From Pedobacter sp. AK013 (GTDB taxonomy: Bacteria > Bacteroidota > Bacteroidia > Sphingobacteriales > Sphingobacteriaceae), in the NCBI RefSeq assembly GCF_014205835.1, contig NZ_JACHCQ010000019.1, forward strand, positions 1-64,000: 64,000 bases of DNA, read 5' to 3'. The first letter of the stretch is position 1. The number at the start of each line of letters is the position of its first letter. Under the pieces are notes generated by a model. That model searched no databases and was not told the origin of the DNA. It saw only the letters and a list, made by a program, of their open reading frames with translations. A program made the position numbers and the translations under genes. Positions 14,470 to 26,100 of this stretch are shown here, one piece after another.

Positions 14470-16311
14470 TTATTTATTTTTCAACTCATTTAAAATGGCC
14501 TTATCCAAACTGGTTAATGTATTCTGCTCAGGCTTTAACAATTCAAAAACTACAATTTCATTCTTTCCCTTTTTAAGCCATTCTGCCGGCAAGTAAATGG
14601 TTTGTTGTGGCCCAATACCCCAGTATTTACCTAAATTATGCCCGTTAACCCAAACCAGTCCTTTCCCCCACTGGCGCATGTCTAAATAGGTATCGGCAAC
14701 TTTTGTTAAATTAAAGGAAGCCGATTTTAGCACTGCTGCCGATTGGCTACTTACCTTAGGCTGTATTTTTTGGGTGTCTATTTTATCAAATGGCAAGGGG
14801 TACATTTTCCACGACTTAATCTCCTTACCATTAAAAGTTACATTTTTAGTAATCCCTTTATTATTTTTAAGCAGGTAAGGGCCAAAATTGATCCTGCCCA
14901 TGTTTTCTACCAAAATATCCAATTGTACATTGCCAGCAGGAAGGTTTACTATTAAGCTATCCTGATAAAGCCGTCTATCTAAAACACCTGCAAGTTTTTT
15001 ATTGATATATACCAATCCGTAATCGCGCAACTCGTTTATTTTAATCACACCTTTACGTCCACCTTTTATGGTACTGCTGTAGCGCATAAAACCATAGGGT
15101 TGGTTAAGGGCTTCGAAGGTTAATGGTTTTTCACTTAATTTTGGCTTCCCAGCCAGGTTAAAGATATCAGTCGATTTGGTAAAGGTAATGGCAGGCAATG
15201 CCGCTGCAGGTTTAGCAGCCGGTACTTCGGGAAGTATCTGGTTTGTGGGCAAATTCTTTTTGATCACTTCGCGAAAAAGCATAAATTTTTCTGTGGCATT
15301 ACCTGCTTCATCTAATGGCGCATCATAATCGTAACTACTAATCTGTGGTTCGTAAGCTGTAGAATCGTTATAGTTTGCCCCATTCATAAAACCTCTTGTT
15401 GTACCGCCATGAAACATATACATGTTAATAGAAATTCCTCCTTTTAGTGCGGTATCTAGTTTATTGGCATACGTTTTTGGATCTACCTGGTGGTGTTTCG
15501 TACCCCACCAATCGAACCAGGCCGGATACCATTCTGGTACAAAGTACGGTCCGGTACCATTGTTATATTTATTGATCAGCGTTCTGATCTGAGTTGGATT
15601 ATCAATACCATTAACGCCAGGAAGCAAACCCGCTAAATGCCCTCCCTCTAATGCCGGAACCGGATCGCAGGTAGAAAGTACGCCATCAAAACCGGCATCT
15701 TTAAACAGCTGTTCATTAATTTTCAGGTATTCTTTGTCGTTTCCATAAGAACCATATTCGTTTTCTACCTGTACCATTAAGATGTTACCACCGTGGTTAA
15801 TCTGCAATGGCGCTAAACGTTTACCAATCTCTGTAATGTATTCTTTATATTCCTTTAAATATTGTGCTTCTTTACTCCTTACCTGTAAACCTTTAATGTT
15901 CTGTAACCAAAATGGATAACCACCGAATTCCCATTCGGCACATACGTACGGACTAGGACGGAGCAATACCCATAAGCCTTCTTCTTTTGCAATACGTACA
16001 AATTCGGCAATATCATTATTACCAGAAAAATCGAATTGATCTTTCTGTGGCTCGTGCACATTCCAAAACACATAGGTACCAATGGTATTTAAGCCCATGG
16101 CTTTAGCCATTTTCATTCTATCGCGCCAGGCTTCTCTTGGTATGCGGGGGTAATGCATTTCTCCTGAAATGATCTGAAAGGGTTTATTATCAAGCAGAAA
16201 AACGGAGTCTGCGAGTTTAAAAGTATGCTTAACCTGTGCAAACGCACCAAAGCTGGCAAAACAAGTAATTAAAATTACTTTAATCATTACGTGTTTAAGG
16301 GTAGATTTCAT
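14470..16311 (-). CDS. GH35 beta-galactosidase, secreted
   Basis: The 613-residue protein has a signal peptide ending at FGAFAQ, then a TIM barrel from about residue 35 and beta domains after about 370. GH35 signatures are clear: ISGEMHYPRIPREAWRDRM near residue 48, the acid/base Glu185 in ENEYGSYG, and the nucleophile Glu260 in FVPEWYPAW. Members remove terminal beta-1,4- or beta-1,3-linked galactose from pectic galactan, arabinogalactan or xyloglucan. It is the last gene of the polysaccharide locus, 131 bp after the broken GH30 gene. The periplasm or cell surface is the likely location. The exact linkage cannot be read from sequence. Confidence 0.9.
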   Translation of the reverse strand: MKSTLKHVMIKVILITCFASFGAFAQVKHTFKLADSVFLLDNKPFQIISGEMHYPRIPREAWRDRMKMAKAMGLNTIGTYVFWNVHEPQKDQFDFSGNNDIAEFVRIAKEEGLWVLLRPSPYVCAEWEFGGYPFWLQNIKGLQVRSKEAQYLKEYKEYITEIGKRLAPLQINHGGNILMVQVENEYGSYGNDKEYLKINEQLFKDAGFDGVLSTCDPVPALEGGHLAGLLPGVNGIDNPTQIRTLINKYNNGTGPYFVPEWYPAWFDWWGTKHHQVDPKTYANKLDTALKGGISINMYMFHGGTTRGFMNGANYNDSTAYEPQISSYDYDAPLDEAGNATEKFMLFREVIKKNLPTNQILPEVPAAKPAAALPAITFTKSTDIFNLAGKPKLSEKPLTFEALNQPYGFMRYSSTIKGGRKGVIKINELRDYGLVYINKKLAGVLDRRLYQDSLIVNLPAGNVQLDILVENMGRINFGPYLLKNNKGITKNVTFNGKEIKSWKMYPLPFDKIDTQKIQPKVSSQSAAVLKSASFNLTKVADTYLDMRQWGKGLVWVNGHNLGKYWGIGPQQTIYLPAEWLKKGKNEIVVFELLKPEQNTLTSLDKAILNELKNK

Positions 16312-16442
16312 TTAAGATGTATTAAGTATTTAAAAAATCGAAAGCATAGTTTTGCCATATCGATTTGCAAAATGCTTTTCAGCATAAAACAAAATGATTG
16401 GTATAAAAAAATAAGGCGCTTTATAATTCCAGGCTAAGAAAA

Positions 16443-17965
16443 TTAATTACTAAGTATGGTGGTTATAGATTTGGCAGGAACACGAACACGTTTCGTATCC
16501 TGATATTGTTTATAGGGCGATAAACTGTATTGGTCTGAAGTAACATAGGTTTGTACAAAACTTTGCTTATTCCCTTTTACATCAATATCCAGATCAAGAT
16601 CGTTTTCTGTAGGATTAACGGCTACCGTTACGAACTTTTTATTTTGCAAGTAAGATGATACATACACCTGTGGTACTTTTTCTTCAATTGTTTTAACCTG
16701 AAGTCGTTTACTACCAGCACCAATAAAACGGCTATAATTGCCTAAAGCCCATAACAATTTACTATCATACACCTGCCCATCTGTTTTATTTTTATCGATA
16801 TAAACCAAGCCATCTTTATAATCGCCGCCGATACGGCTAACCACCACTGCCATGATGTAGCATTTGATAAAACGAGATCGTGGTGGATCAACTTTGCAAT
16901 AAAAAGGGCTGTTACCATTCCCAAATCACGTTTTTCGCCCTTAAGCACCTCATCTCCAAGCACACAATATTCAGACATCCAATACCTTAAACCTTGTATC
17001 TGGGCTACTGCTTCAGCTATTTTTTTACGGGTATTAATAAATTTTTGTTCAGGACTTGTTGTAAAATAGCTATGACCAGAAATAGATTGATCTATATTAG
17101 AAAGGTTACCAATATAATTCGGAGATGAAGCATTAAAGAACTGATATACCTGATTTCCCTTTGCGGCATTTCCATTATCATATAAATAGTCGAGTTGGCC
17201 AGCCTCTCCTATCTGTATTTTGGTTTTTAGCTGTTTTTTAACCAAAGCCTCATTCACACCTTTATAAAGTTGAGCCAGTTCGGTATTGTTATATGGGCAG
17301 CCTTCCTGGTTGTGTTCATTCCATTTCCACTGCGGCTCATTTGCAGGGCTGAGATAATTTAGTTCTATTCCGGTTGTTTTTTTTATTCCTTTTATGGTAG
17401 TAACAAGGTAGTCTGCAAATTGGGGCAGTTTATCAAAATTCAGGTTGCAGTTACCATCTGTAGAATAGGCTTTCCCGTTTTTGGTAAAAAGCACATGCGG
17501 ACTGTTTACAAAGCCGATAAACTGTTTTACGCCACGGGTTTTAGCGGCTTTTAAAAACCAGGTTTGTCCGGGCATTGCACTCCAATTGTAACTACCATCT
17601 GGTTGCAGAAAAGCGTATTGACGACGCCATTCGTCGCCAATATCGCTTGCCTTACCTTGAGCGGCGCTGCCACCACCAATACTGAAACGCCACATGTTAA
17701 GCCCAATACCCAAAGGTTGACCCGTTTTTGTACTTTGGGTACTAAAAAGCAAATCGGCCATCTTCTCCTTTTTCTCTGCCGGCCATAATCCGGCAAATTG
17801 ACAAGTCCATGCATCAGAAGCGCCAAAGCCTTCTATAGTTTGGAATGTGATTGCAGGATCGATCTCTATCTTTACAACAGCCTCTTGTGCAAGGGCTGTT
17901 TCGCCATAGAAAAACACAGCAAGGCAAATAAAAAAACGGTTAAGATGTTGATACGACTTTAACAT
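16443..17965 (-). pseudogene. GH30 glycosidase interrupted by a frameshift
   Basis: The reading frame breaks near 16825-16835. The upstream part (17965 down to about 16828) has the signal peptide, TIM barrel, acid/base Glu210 in LSPANEPQW and nucleophile Glu332 in WMSEYCV. It ends in SWQWWLAVS, after which the frame runs into unrelated residues and stops at 16742. The adjacent frame continues the protein as DYKDGLVYIDKNK and codes the C-terminal beta-sandwich to 16443. A 1-nt loss in TCGGCGGCGATTAT would explain it. GH30 enzymes act on beta-glucans, beta-1,6-galactan or xylan. Sequencing error is possible; otherwise the enzyme lacks its C-terminal domain. Confidence 0.85.
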
Positions 17966-17986
17966 GTTATATTTAAATTCTATTTA

Positions 17987-19690
17987 TTAATAACCAGGGT
18001 TCTGCTGTAATTTACCGCCTGAAGCTAAAATTTCGGCCCTAGGTATAGGTAACCAATAGTGTTTGGTTTCAAACTTACGTCCATCTAAAGCAACTTTAGG
18101 TGCATAGGTAAAGCCTGTACCTGTTTTGGTAATAATTATTCCGCCTGCAGGTTTATTTTCGGTTACATCGGCTATTTTCCATCTTCTTACATCATAAAAG
18201 CGATGTTCTTCGAAAGCAAGCTCTACCCTACGCTCATAGCGCACCGCATCGCGCATTTGCGCTTGTGTAAGTCCAACAGCCAAATCAGGCATATTAACAC
18301 TAGGCCTTGCCCTTACCATATTTACGGCTTGTCTGGCAGACATTGTCGATCCGGCAGGAACCGCGTCAGGTCCGTAAGCTTCGTTGGCAGCTTCGGCATA
18401 GTTAAGCAAAATTTCTGCATATCTAAAATATATCCATGGCTGAAAACCTGCATTGCCCCAAGGGTTTTGCAATGGGTAGGCATCATTCATATATTTTTTA
18501 AGGTAATATCCGGTTTTGCTTGTATTCCAGTTATCATTTCCATCTTTACTGTCTCTTCCACCAGGAATAAAGGTTTCTACATTACGCTCACGATATGCTG
18601 CTCCATTGTATAAAATGGTTGCTGCAAAACGTGGATCACGTCCTTTGTAAGGTTCATTACTATCGTAACCAGAAGTAGGATCGGTAATCGGTTTTCCGTT
18701 GGCCATTTCGTAATCGTCTACCAGGTTCTGCATTGGCAAATTTCCGCCCCAACCGCCATAACCGTTCGGTCCGTTTGCAATTTCTAAATGGGTATGGTTG
18801 GCATTTTTGGTAAACAATCTTGCAAAAATAACTTCATTGCTTTGGTCAGTTAAAAACAAGTTTGCATACCCACCGGTATATATTCCATACTTATTTAAAG
18901 AAATAACTGCCTGTGCAGCTGTAACAGCTGCCTGCCAGGTACCTGCATTATACAATGGACTTGCCGCATATAACAGTAAGCGCGATTTAAGTGCCAGTGC
19001 AGCGCCTTTGGTTGCCCTACCAATTAGCCAGTTGTTACTATTATCTAAAGGTAAGTCTGCCGCAGCCTGGTCTAGCTGTGCTGCCACATAATCTATAGAT
19101 TCTTTAATCGAGGCACGTTGAAACAAGGCCGGATCCTGCAGATTATCTGAAAGTTCGGTTATCTTATCTCCCATCAAAACGATGCCACCATAGTTTCTGA
19201 TTAAATCCTGATAACGGAAGGCCCTTATAAATTTAAGTTCTGCAATTAACTTCTTTTTATGTGGCTCGCTCATAGCAATCTTAGACAGCACACCTAGTGC
19301 GTAATTACACTCTCTGATCCCCCGATAACTCCTGCCCCAATATACACCGGCGCTGCCCAGGTTTTCTGGAGCCAGCTGCCCTCTTTGGATCAACCAGGTC
19401 GCATCGTCATTGTTATAAATAGATTCGTCGGTAAAAGAACTCCACATGCTATATTCAAAACCTCTGCCAAAACCTGGGACAGATCCATCAGCTTCTTTAT
19501 CCTGTAAACGTGTACCAAGATACCGGTTGGTTACATAAGCCTCTAATGCCGTTGTATCGGTTTCTATGGTAGCAGGTGAAAGAATATCGGTTGGTTCTAC
19601 GTTTAAAATGTCTTTTTTACAGCCTGTAATGCCTATCGCAACCAGAAATAGGGATAAGAATGATATTTTATATATTGATTTGATTTTCAT
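17987..19690 (-). CDS. SusD/RagB-family glycan-binding lipoprotein
   Basis: A 567-residue lipoprotein with signal ending GITGCKK. It has the helical TPR-like pattern of SusD (LNYAEAANEAYG, the VNMVRARP-type segment, and RYERRVELAFEEHRFYDVRRW near residue 490, a family hallmark). SusD lies on the outer face of the outer membrane and closes over the SusC channel. Its gene follows susC by 5 nt and precedes the GH30 gene by 21 nt. It should capture the oligosaccharide produced by the surface enzymes of this locus. Confidence 0.95.
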   Translation of the reverse strand: MKIKSIYKISFLSLFLVAIGITGCKKDILNVEPTDILSPATIETDTTALEAYVTNRYLGTRLQDKEADGSVPGFGRGFEYSMWSSFTDESIYNNDDATWLIQRGQLAPENLGSAGVYWGRSYRGIRECNYALGVLSKIAMSEPHKKKLIAELKFIRAFRYQDLIRNYGGIVLMGDKITELSDNLQDPALFQRASIKESIDYVAAQLDQAAADLPLDNSNNWLIGRATKGAALALKSRLLLYAASPLYNAGTWQAAVTAAQAVISLNKYGIYTGGYANLFLTDQSNEVIFARLFTKNANHTHLEIANGPNGYGGWGGNLPMQNLVDDYEMANGKPITDPTSGYDSNEPYKGRDPRFAATILYNGAAYRERNVETFIPGGRDSKDGNDNWNTSKTGYYLKKYMNDAYPLQNPWGNAGFQPWIYFRYAEILLNYAEAANEAYGPDAVPAGSTMSARQAVNMVRARPSVNMPDLAVGLTQAQMRDAVRYERRVELAFEEHRFYDVRRWKIADVTENKPAGGIIITKTGTGFTYAPKVALDGRKFETKHYWLPIPRAEILASGGKLQQNPGY

Positions 19691-19695
19691 GACGT

Positions 19696-22600
19696 TTAAA
19701 ATTTAATATTGGCGCCCAGGTTAATAATGCGTTGTTGCGGGTAAAATTGCCCTCTATCACTGGTTCCTTCAGGATCGTAATCTTTAACCTTAGAAATCGT
19801 AAATAAGTTAAAGGCACTGGCATAAATCCTTAGCCCCGAAACATTGATCCGCTCTAAGAAACTGGTTTTGATGTTATATGCAAGTTCTACATTTTTAAGC
19901 CTTAAAAATGAGGCATCATTTAACCAAAAAGTATTATTAAACTGCCCACCGCTAATGGCATTGGAAGCCCGGTCGGTTACCCTCGGGTATGTTCCGTTCG
20001 GGTTTGTTGCACTAAATCTGTTATCGGCCCAACTGCTATAAAAGTTACCTATACTGCCCGATTCTGGTAGTACATACTGGCTTACCTGAGCCTGTCCAGC
20101 CAATAAGATTGATAAATCGAAGTTTTTGTAAGAAGCGCCAAGTGTAAACCCATAAGTAATTTGAGGGATATTGCTATATGGCGTTCTGGTTTGGTCATCG
20201 GCAGTTATTTTGCCATCATTATTGTAATCAAGGTATTTAAGATCGCCAACTTTAGCGCCACTTACATGTGGATAAGCATCTAACTCCTGTTGTGTTCTAA
20301 ATATACCAATGGCATTGTAAAGTAAATCAACATTTAATGGTCTACCTGTTTTGCGTTGATAATCCGGTGTTCCACTGGCTTCGTCAATAAATATTACCTT
20401 GCTTTTGGCGTAAGTGAAGTTACCAGATGCATTCCATCTAAAGTTTTCGCCGTTGTGGTTATACCCTAAAGTGGCTTCGAAACCAGTACTATTAACCTTA
20501 CCAATATTTTCTGAAGGCACTAACGGCGTATAGTTCGCACTCTTATCATCAAAAGGATTTACAATCCCCGACGAGCCTGGCACTGATGCATTACGTATGG
20601 TTAAAATATCAGATCTTTTTTGCTGGAAATAAATGGCCTCAAGACTAAAGTCCTTAAACAAAGTTGCATTAATACCAATATCGAGTTTCTTTGCTACCTC
20701 CCAGGTAATGTTCGGGTTTGCAAGCTTTACCAAGTTTACACCGGGCTGTATGGTTGATGATGTGGCGCCGGGACTTTGGGCTACAAACCCGTTCCCAACC
20801 AGTACATAATTATCAAAATACTGGAATCCTTTTACATTATCGTTACCTAATGCACCGTATGAGGCCCTGATTTTTAGGTTATCAACAAATTTAACATGAT
20901 CACTGAACCATTTTTCTTTTGACATTACCCATCCAACAGAGGCAGAAGGGAAATATCCAAATCGCTTGCCCTCCGGAAATATAGATGATCCATCGATACG
21001 CAATTGGCCTTCAAATAGATATTTATCATCATAACTATAAGCCAAACGGCTAATTATACTTTTACGGTTATAATTAGAGCTATATCCCGAGTTTAGATAA
21101 TCGGTAGCGGCAGCACCACCTTGTGAAAGTTCGGGCAAATTGGTTGACAGGAAATTAAAGCGTTGTGCATCGAAATATTCTAAATGATTTTCACTTTGTT
21201 CATACCCTACAAAAGCGTTTATATCATGTAAATTAAAACGGCGTGCATAATTTAGTTTGATATTTGAAGTAAGTAACGATTCGTTTTGGTGTTTTTCGGT
21301 TAATGTAGCTTTTTGATTGTTACCACCCGTAATCACACTATTATAGGTTTTAGATGTTGGATCGTACTGGTACAGTAGGTATGGTTTATTAAAGCTTTTG
21401 GTAAATACATTAGATTTATCGGCCGAAAAGAAACCATCAACAGAAAGACCTTCTACTCCAGGAATAATAAAAGTAGCCCTTAAAATAGCATTTAAAACCT
21501 GAGTTGGCGATTTACTGGTTCCACCTATATCGGTAACCTGCACCGCAGGGTTTGCGTTTTCTATGCCGGTTGTAGGCAAACCATTTGGATAATAAGCAGA
21601 TACAATTGGTTTTGCTCTGTAAATAGACCTAAAAATATCGCCAGCCGCTACCTGAGGGAACAAACGATTTTCTTGTCTGCCAGATACTGATAAGCCAACT
21701 TTAAGATATTTGGAAACATTAGCATCTACATTTGTGCGGAAATTATACTGATTGTATTTAGTTGTTCCATTTTTGTACAAGCCATCCTGAGCAACAGTCC
21801 CTAACGATAGGTAATACTTTATATCTTGGCTACCACCATTAACAGAAAGGCTGTGCTGGCTTTGCAGGGCTGTTTTTTGTAACGTTTGATCTAGCCAATC
21901 GGTGTTAGGGTATAACAGCGGATCGGAACCATTACGAAATTTTTCGATCTGATCTGCCGTATAAGACTGGTTAAGACCACCTGCAGGATTGGAATCGAAA
22001 CTAATTTCGTTCATAATCTGTGCATAGGTTGCGGCATCGGCCATTTTTGGTAATCTTGTTGGCGAGCTAAAACCTTGGTTAAAACTATAATTGATAGTTG
22101 GTTTACCCGTTTTTCCTTTTTTTGTTGTCACTAAAATTACCCCGTTGGCTGCCCTGTTACCGTAAATAGCTGCAGAAGCATCTTTTAATACTGAAACACT
22201 TTCAATATCGTTGGGATCTAAACGCTCTAATCCGCCGATCTGCCCTGGAATTCCATCTACAACGATTAATACATTATTGCTCCCGGTAGTAGCCAAACCC
22301 CTGATGGTAATGTTCGAACCATCATAACCAGGCTCGCCGCTCCTATTGTTAATAACTACCCCAGAAAACCGGCCAGCCAACGAATTGGATAAGTTCGGTT
22401 GCGGACTCTTTACCAGGTCGGCCCCTTTTACCTGCGATATTGACCCAGTAAGTGTTGCTTTCTTCTGTGTTCCGTAACCAACCACTACCAGTTCGTTTAG
22501 TGTTTTGGTATCGGCACCAAGCTGAACATTAATGGTTGTTCTATCTCCTACCGTCTGCTCCTGGATGGTGTAGCCTACGTAAGAAAAAACAAGTACGTCT

Positions 22601-22893
22601 GTTGTGGCTGCAACACTGATACTAAATTTACCTTTTGCATCGGTTTGAACTGCTTTTTCGGTTCCCTTAATCTTAACCGCTACCCCCGGAAATGTAGCTC
22701 CGGTTTCGTTTGTTACTGTACCTGTTACCACAATCTCGCGCGCCAGTTTCATTTTCCCCGTTAATGCGGAAAATGAAGAAGCGGTTACCGGTAAACTAAT
22801 GGATAGGATAAATAGAAAAGCAAATGCTTTAATTTTAAAGAATTTTAAAGGCGAAAATTCCTTCAGATTTTTTTTTCTCATTTTGGTTTGCAC
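19696..22893 (-). CDS. SusC/RagA-family TonB-dependent transporter
   Basis: A 1065-residue outer-membrane protein: signal, carboxypeptidase-regulatory-like domain (about 55-130, VTGTVTNETGATFPGVAVKI), plug with VVGYGTQKKATLTGSISQVK and the SusC hallmark LIVVDGIPG, then a beta-barrel to the C-terminal NLGANIKF. The ATG at 22881 is an alternative start. With SusD it imports glycans larger than porin limits, energised by TonB. The region 22984-23057 upstream holds repeats that the HTCS may bind. Substrate: inferred plant cell-wall oligosaccharide from the locus enzymes. Confidence 0.95.
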   Translation of the reverse strand: MQTKMRKKNLKEFSPLKFFKIKAFAFLFILSISLPVTASSFSALTGKMKLAREIVVTGTVTNETGATFPGVAVKIKGTEKAVQTDAKGKFSISVAATTDVLVFSYVGYTIQEQTVGDRTTINVQLGADTKTLNELVVVGYGTQKKATLTGSISQVKGADLVKSPQPNLSNSLAGRFSGVVINNRSGEPGYDGSNITIRGLATTGSNNVLIVVDGIPGQIGGLERLDPNDIESVSVLKDASAAIYGNRAANGVILVTTKKGKTGKPTINYSFNQGFSSPTRLPKMADAATYAQIMNEISFDSNPAGGLNQSYTADQIEKFRNGSDPLLYPNTDWLDQTLQKTALQSQHSLSVNGGSQDIKYYLSLGTVAQDGLYKNGTTKYNQYNFRTNVDANVSKYLKVGLSVSGRQENRLFPQVAAGDIFRSIYRAKPIVSAYYPNGLPTTGIENANPAVQVTDIGGTSKSPTQVLNAILRATFIIPGVEGLSVDGFFSADKSNVFTKSFNKPYLLYQYDPTSKTYNSVITGGNNQKATLTEKHQNESLLTSNIKLNYARRFNLHDINAFVGYEQSENHLEYFDAQRFNFLSTNLPELSQGGAAATDYLNSGYSSNYNRKSIISRLAYSYDDKYLFEGQLRIDGSSIFPEGKRFGYFPSASVGWVMSKEKWFSDHVKFVDNLKIRASYGALGNDNVKGFQYFDNYVLVGNGFVAQSPGATSSTIQPGVNLVKLANPNITWEVAKKLDIGINATLFKDFSLEAIYFQQKRSDILTIRNASVPGSSGIVNPFDDKSANYTPLVPSENIGKVNSTGFEATLGYNHNGENFRWNASGNFTYAKSKVIFIDEASGTPDYQRKTGRPLNVDLLYNAIGIFRTQQELDAYPHVSGAKVGDLKYLDYNNDGKITADDQTRTPYSNIPQITYGFTLGASYKNFDLSILLAGQAQVSQYVLPESGSIGNFYSSWADNRFSATNPNGTYPRVTDRASNAISGGQFNNTFWLNDASFLRLKNVELAYNIKTSFLERINVSGLRIYASAFNLFTISKVKDYDPEGTSDRGQFYPQQRIINLGANIKF

Positions 22894-22983
22894 ATTAATA
22901 TTTGGTTAGCAGGTCAGATCTATATCTGAAATAGCAATAGTTTGCTGTTAGATTTTATAGTTATAGAACTGCTTTGTAGGGGT

Positions 22984-23057
22984 CTAAATTAGCGTCAACA
23001 AACAATATTAAAAGGGTACAAACAATCCAAATTAGAGGGGTAAACAGACCTAATTAG
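22984..23057. promoter_or_regulatory. Direct repeats upstream of susC
   Basis: CTAAATTAG (22984), CCAAATTAG (23027) and CCTAATTAG (23049) repeat within 75 bp, 90-165 bp upstream of the susC start and just past the HTCS stop. HTCS proteins bind repeats upstream of susC in known systems. That these are the sites is inferred. Confidence 0.4.
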
Positions 23058-23110
23058 AGTCTAAATAAGGTTTTAAGGCACATTAAAGAAAAACGCGCAA
23101 ATAAATACGG

Positions 23111-26100
23111 TTATGATTTATCTTTTTTGCCCGTTGAATTTAATTGGATATGATTAGAAAAGGGCTTCCTGAATTTTTTAATATACTGCGATGGATTCAT
23201 GTTAAATAGTTTATAAAACTGCTCTCTAAAATATTTAGGATCGGTAATGGCTACCATATAAGAAGTTTCTTGAATGGTTTTATCTGTATTGATAAAAATT
23301 TCGGCCGCTTTCCTTAACCTGATGAAACGGATAAATCCATTGGCAGACTGGCCAGAAATGGATTTTATTTTTCGGTATAAATTAGATCTCGACATACCCA
23401 AGGCGGTCGACAGGGTATCGATATTAAAATCAGGATCGGTAAGGTGTTCTTCTACAATACGGATACAGTTATCTAAAAACTCTTTGTATTCTGCAGAGAT
23501 TTTAGTGTTGTTTGAGTTGAGTGTAATTTCATTATAAAAGTACCTTTGCAGGGCATTTTTACTTTTTAGTATACTGGCTACCCTTGCCTTTAAAAAATCC
23601 TTATCAAAAGGTTTACTAATATAATCGTCGGCACCACCTTCTATTCCTTTAAGCTTAACCTCTGGAGCAGAAATGGCAGTAAGCAAAATAATCGGGATAT
23701 GAGAGATGGAAACATCTTCTTTTATTTTACTGCATAGCTCTATACCTGTTATACCGTCCATCATCACGTCGCAGATCACAATATCGGGAAGTAACTCTTT
23801 CGTCATTTCGTAGCCTTTTTCGCCGTTGCTGGCTTCGTAAAGGTGATAATCCATTCTAAAAACCTGTTTAAGGTATTCTCTTATTTCGATATTATCATCA
23901 ATAATAAGCATGCTTTTTAATTCGATGGCTAGCTGGTTATCTACTATTTGCCCTTCAGCTGCCTCTACAATTTTATTAGCGCTTATCTCATCTTCTATCA
24001 ATTCTTTAAATAATGAAGAGTCGGTATCGATTAATTCTTCCTGTAATATGATGGCATCTTTAAAATGGCTTACACCTCTTAATAAGGCAATATTAAAGGT
24101 GGTACCCTTATTTTCTATACTGGTATAGTTGATGGTTCCGCCATGCATTTCGATAAAATTTTTAGCGAGGTATAACCCAATTCCAAAACCGCCCTTAGCT
24201 GATTTGTTACCAGGGTCCTGATAAAATTTCTCGTACAATTTTTCTCCTGCCATATCGGTGATACCACAGCCAGAATCTTCAATACTAATGATTACATGCT
24301 CCTTACTGTTATCTACAAACATCTTAACACTGCCACCCTCTGGTGTAAATTTTATGGCATTTGAAAGCAGATTAAAAAATACGATTTCAATTTTTTCCCG
24401 ATCAGCATAAAAAGCAATCACCTCATCGGTACAGCTAAATTCGAGTGTTACATTTTTTGAACGGGCCTGGTGTATAAAGCAAAGAAATACCTCTTTGCAC
24501 AAACTCACCAGATTTATTGGTGCCACTTTTAACTTTTCGCCATAAGTATCTGCTTTTCTGAACAACAACAACTGATCTACCAAACTTAAAAGACGCTTGG
24601 CATTCCTGTATACAATATTTAAATCAGTAGTATCAACATTATTATCATTCTTATATAAAAGCTCTTTAACCGGATTGATAATTAAGGTAAGTGGCGTACG
24701 GAACTCGTGCGATACGTTGGTAAAAAACGATAGTTTCTTCTCGCTAAGCTCCTTTTCTTTTTCGCTTTCTACCTGGGCCAGTTTAATCTGAAATTTTAGG
24801 TTAGATTGATGCTCACGATATTTAAGATAGGCATACACAACGCCAAAGAAAGCCAAACCATAAAAACAAAAAGCCCACCAGGTGCGGTACCAAGGCGGTG
24901 TAATGATGATCTGCAGCGCATTTCCTTTCATATTCCAAACGCCATCGTTGTTTGATGCCCTTACCCTTAAGGTGTATTTACCAGGGTTTAAGTTGGTATA
25001 GGTAACTTTATGTTCGCTACCGCTATAATTCCATTTTTTATCGAAACCTTCGAGGAAATAAGCATACTGGTTTTTTTCTGAAAGTGTATAGTTCAGGGCA
25101 ACAAAACCAAAAGAAAGCACACTCTGATCATAAGGCAGCGTGATACTTTTCGTCATATAAATAGGCAATTTTAAAGGAGAATCTTTACCGGGGAGGATTA
25201 GTTTATTAAAAACCGAAAAATCAGAAAAATAAACTGCAGGCGCTTCTTTATTGTATTTAAGTTGTTGTGGATTAAAGTAAACTATACCTTTATTGCCTGC
25301 CAGATAAATTTCTCCTTTTTCATTTTTACAGATGGCAGCATTGGCATAAACACCATCCTTTTCATCGTAATTTCTAACGGTTTTGGTTACAGGATCGAAA
25401 AGTGAAATACCTTGCTCGGTAGTTACCCATAGCTTGCCACTATTATCTTCCACCAGATCTGTAAAAACATTGCTCGCAAAACCATTTTGTTTTGAATATA
25501 TTTCGAAAGTGTTTGTTTTAGCTATGTATTTATTCAATCCATCTCGGGTGCAGATCCAAACATTTTGGTGCGAATCCAGATAAAGGCTAATTACAATGTT
25601 ATTGCTAATGCCACCTGCTCTAGAATTATTGATCATGTAATTGCTGAACTTTTTGGTTTTAGGATTAAAACGGCTTAAGCCGCTACCGTATGTTCCTATC
25701 CAGATATTGCCCTGCGCATCTTTCAAAAGGCAGTATAAATGGTTATTACTTAGTGAGCCCAAATTTTTAGGATCATTATAGTAATGCGTATAAGCCTTGG
25801 TTTTATCATTATAGATTTTTAAGCCGGCATCTGTAGCTAAATAATATTCGCCATCATTTACCTCTATCAAATCTCTAAAAACATCTTCGTTAAAAAAACT
25901 ACCCAACGCCGAATGGTGGTGGTGATGTACAAACTTATTCTCCTTTTCGTTATACCAGTCAAATCCATTCTCGCTCATTACCCATAAGCGGCCCTTTAAA
26001 TCAGCAGATAAGTTAATAATATCGTTGCTGGATAAACTGTTTGAGTTATTGGAGTGCGAAAGCCTGGTAATAGAGCGATTATTCGTATTATATCTATAAA

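Noticed and set aside
16742..16853. Programmed frameshift in GH30
   Set aside because: No slippery heptamer or downstream structure was seen; a base loss in GGCGGCG is simpler.
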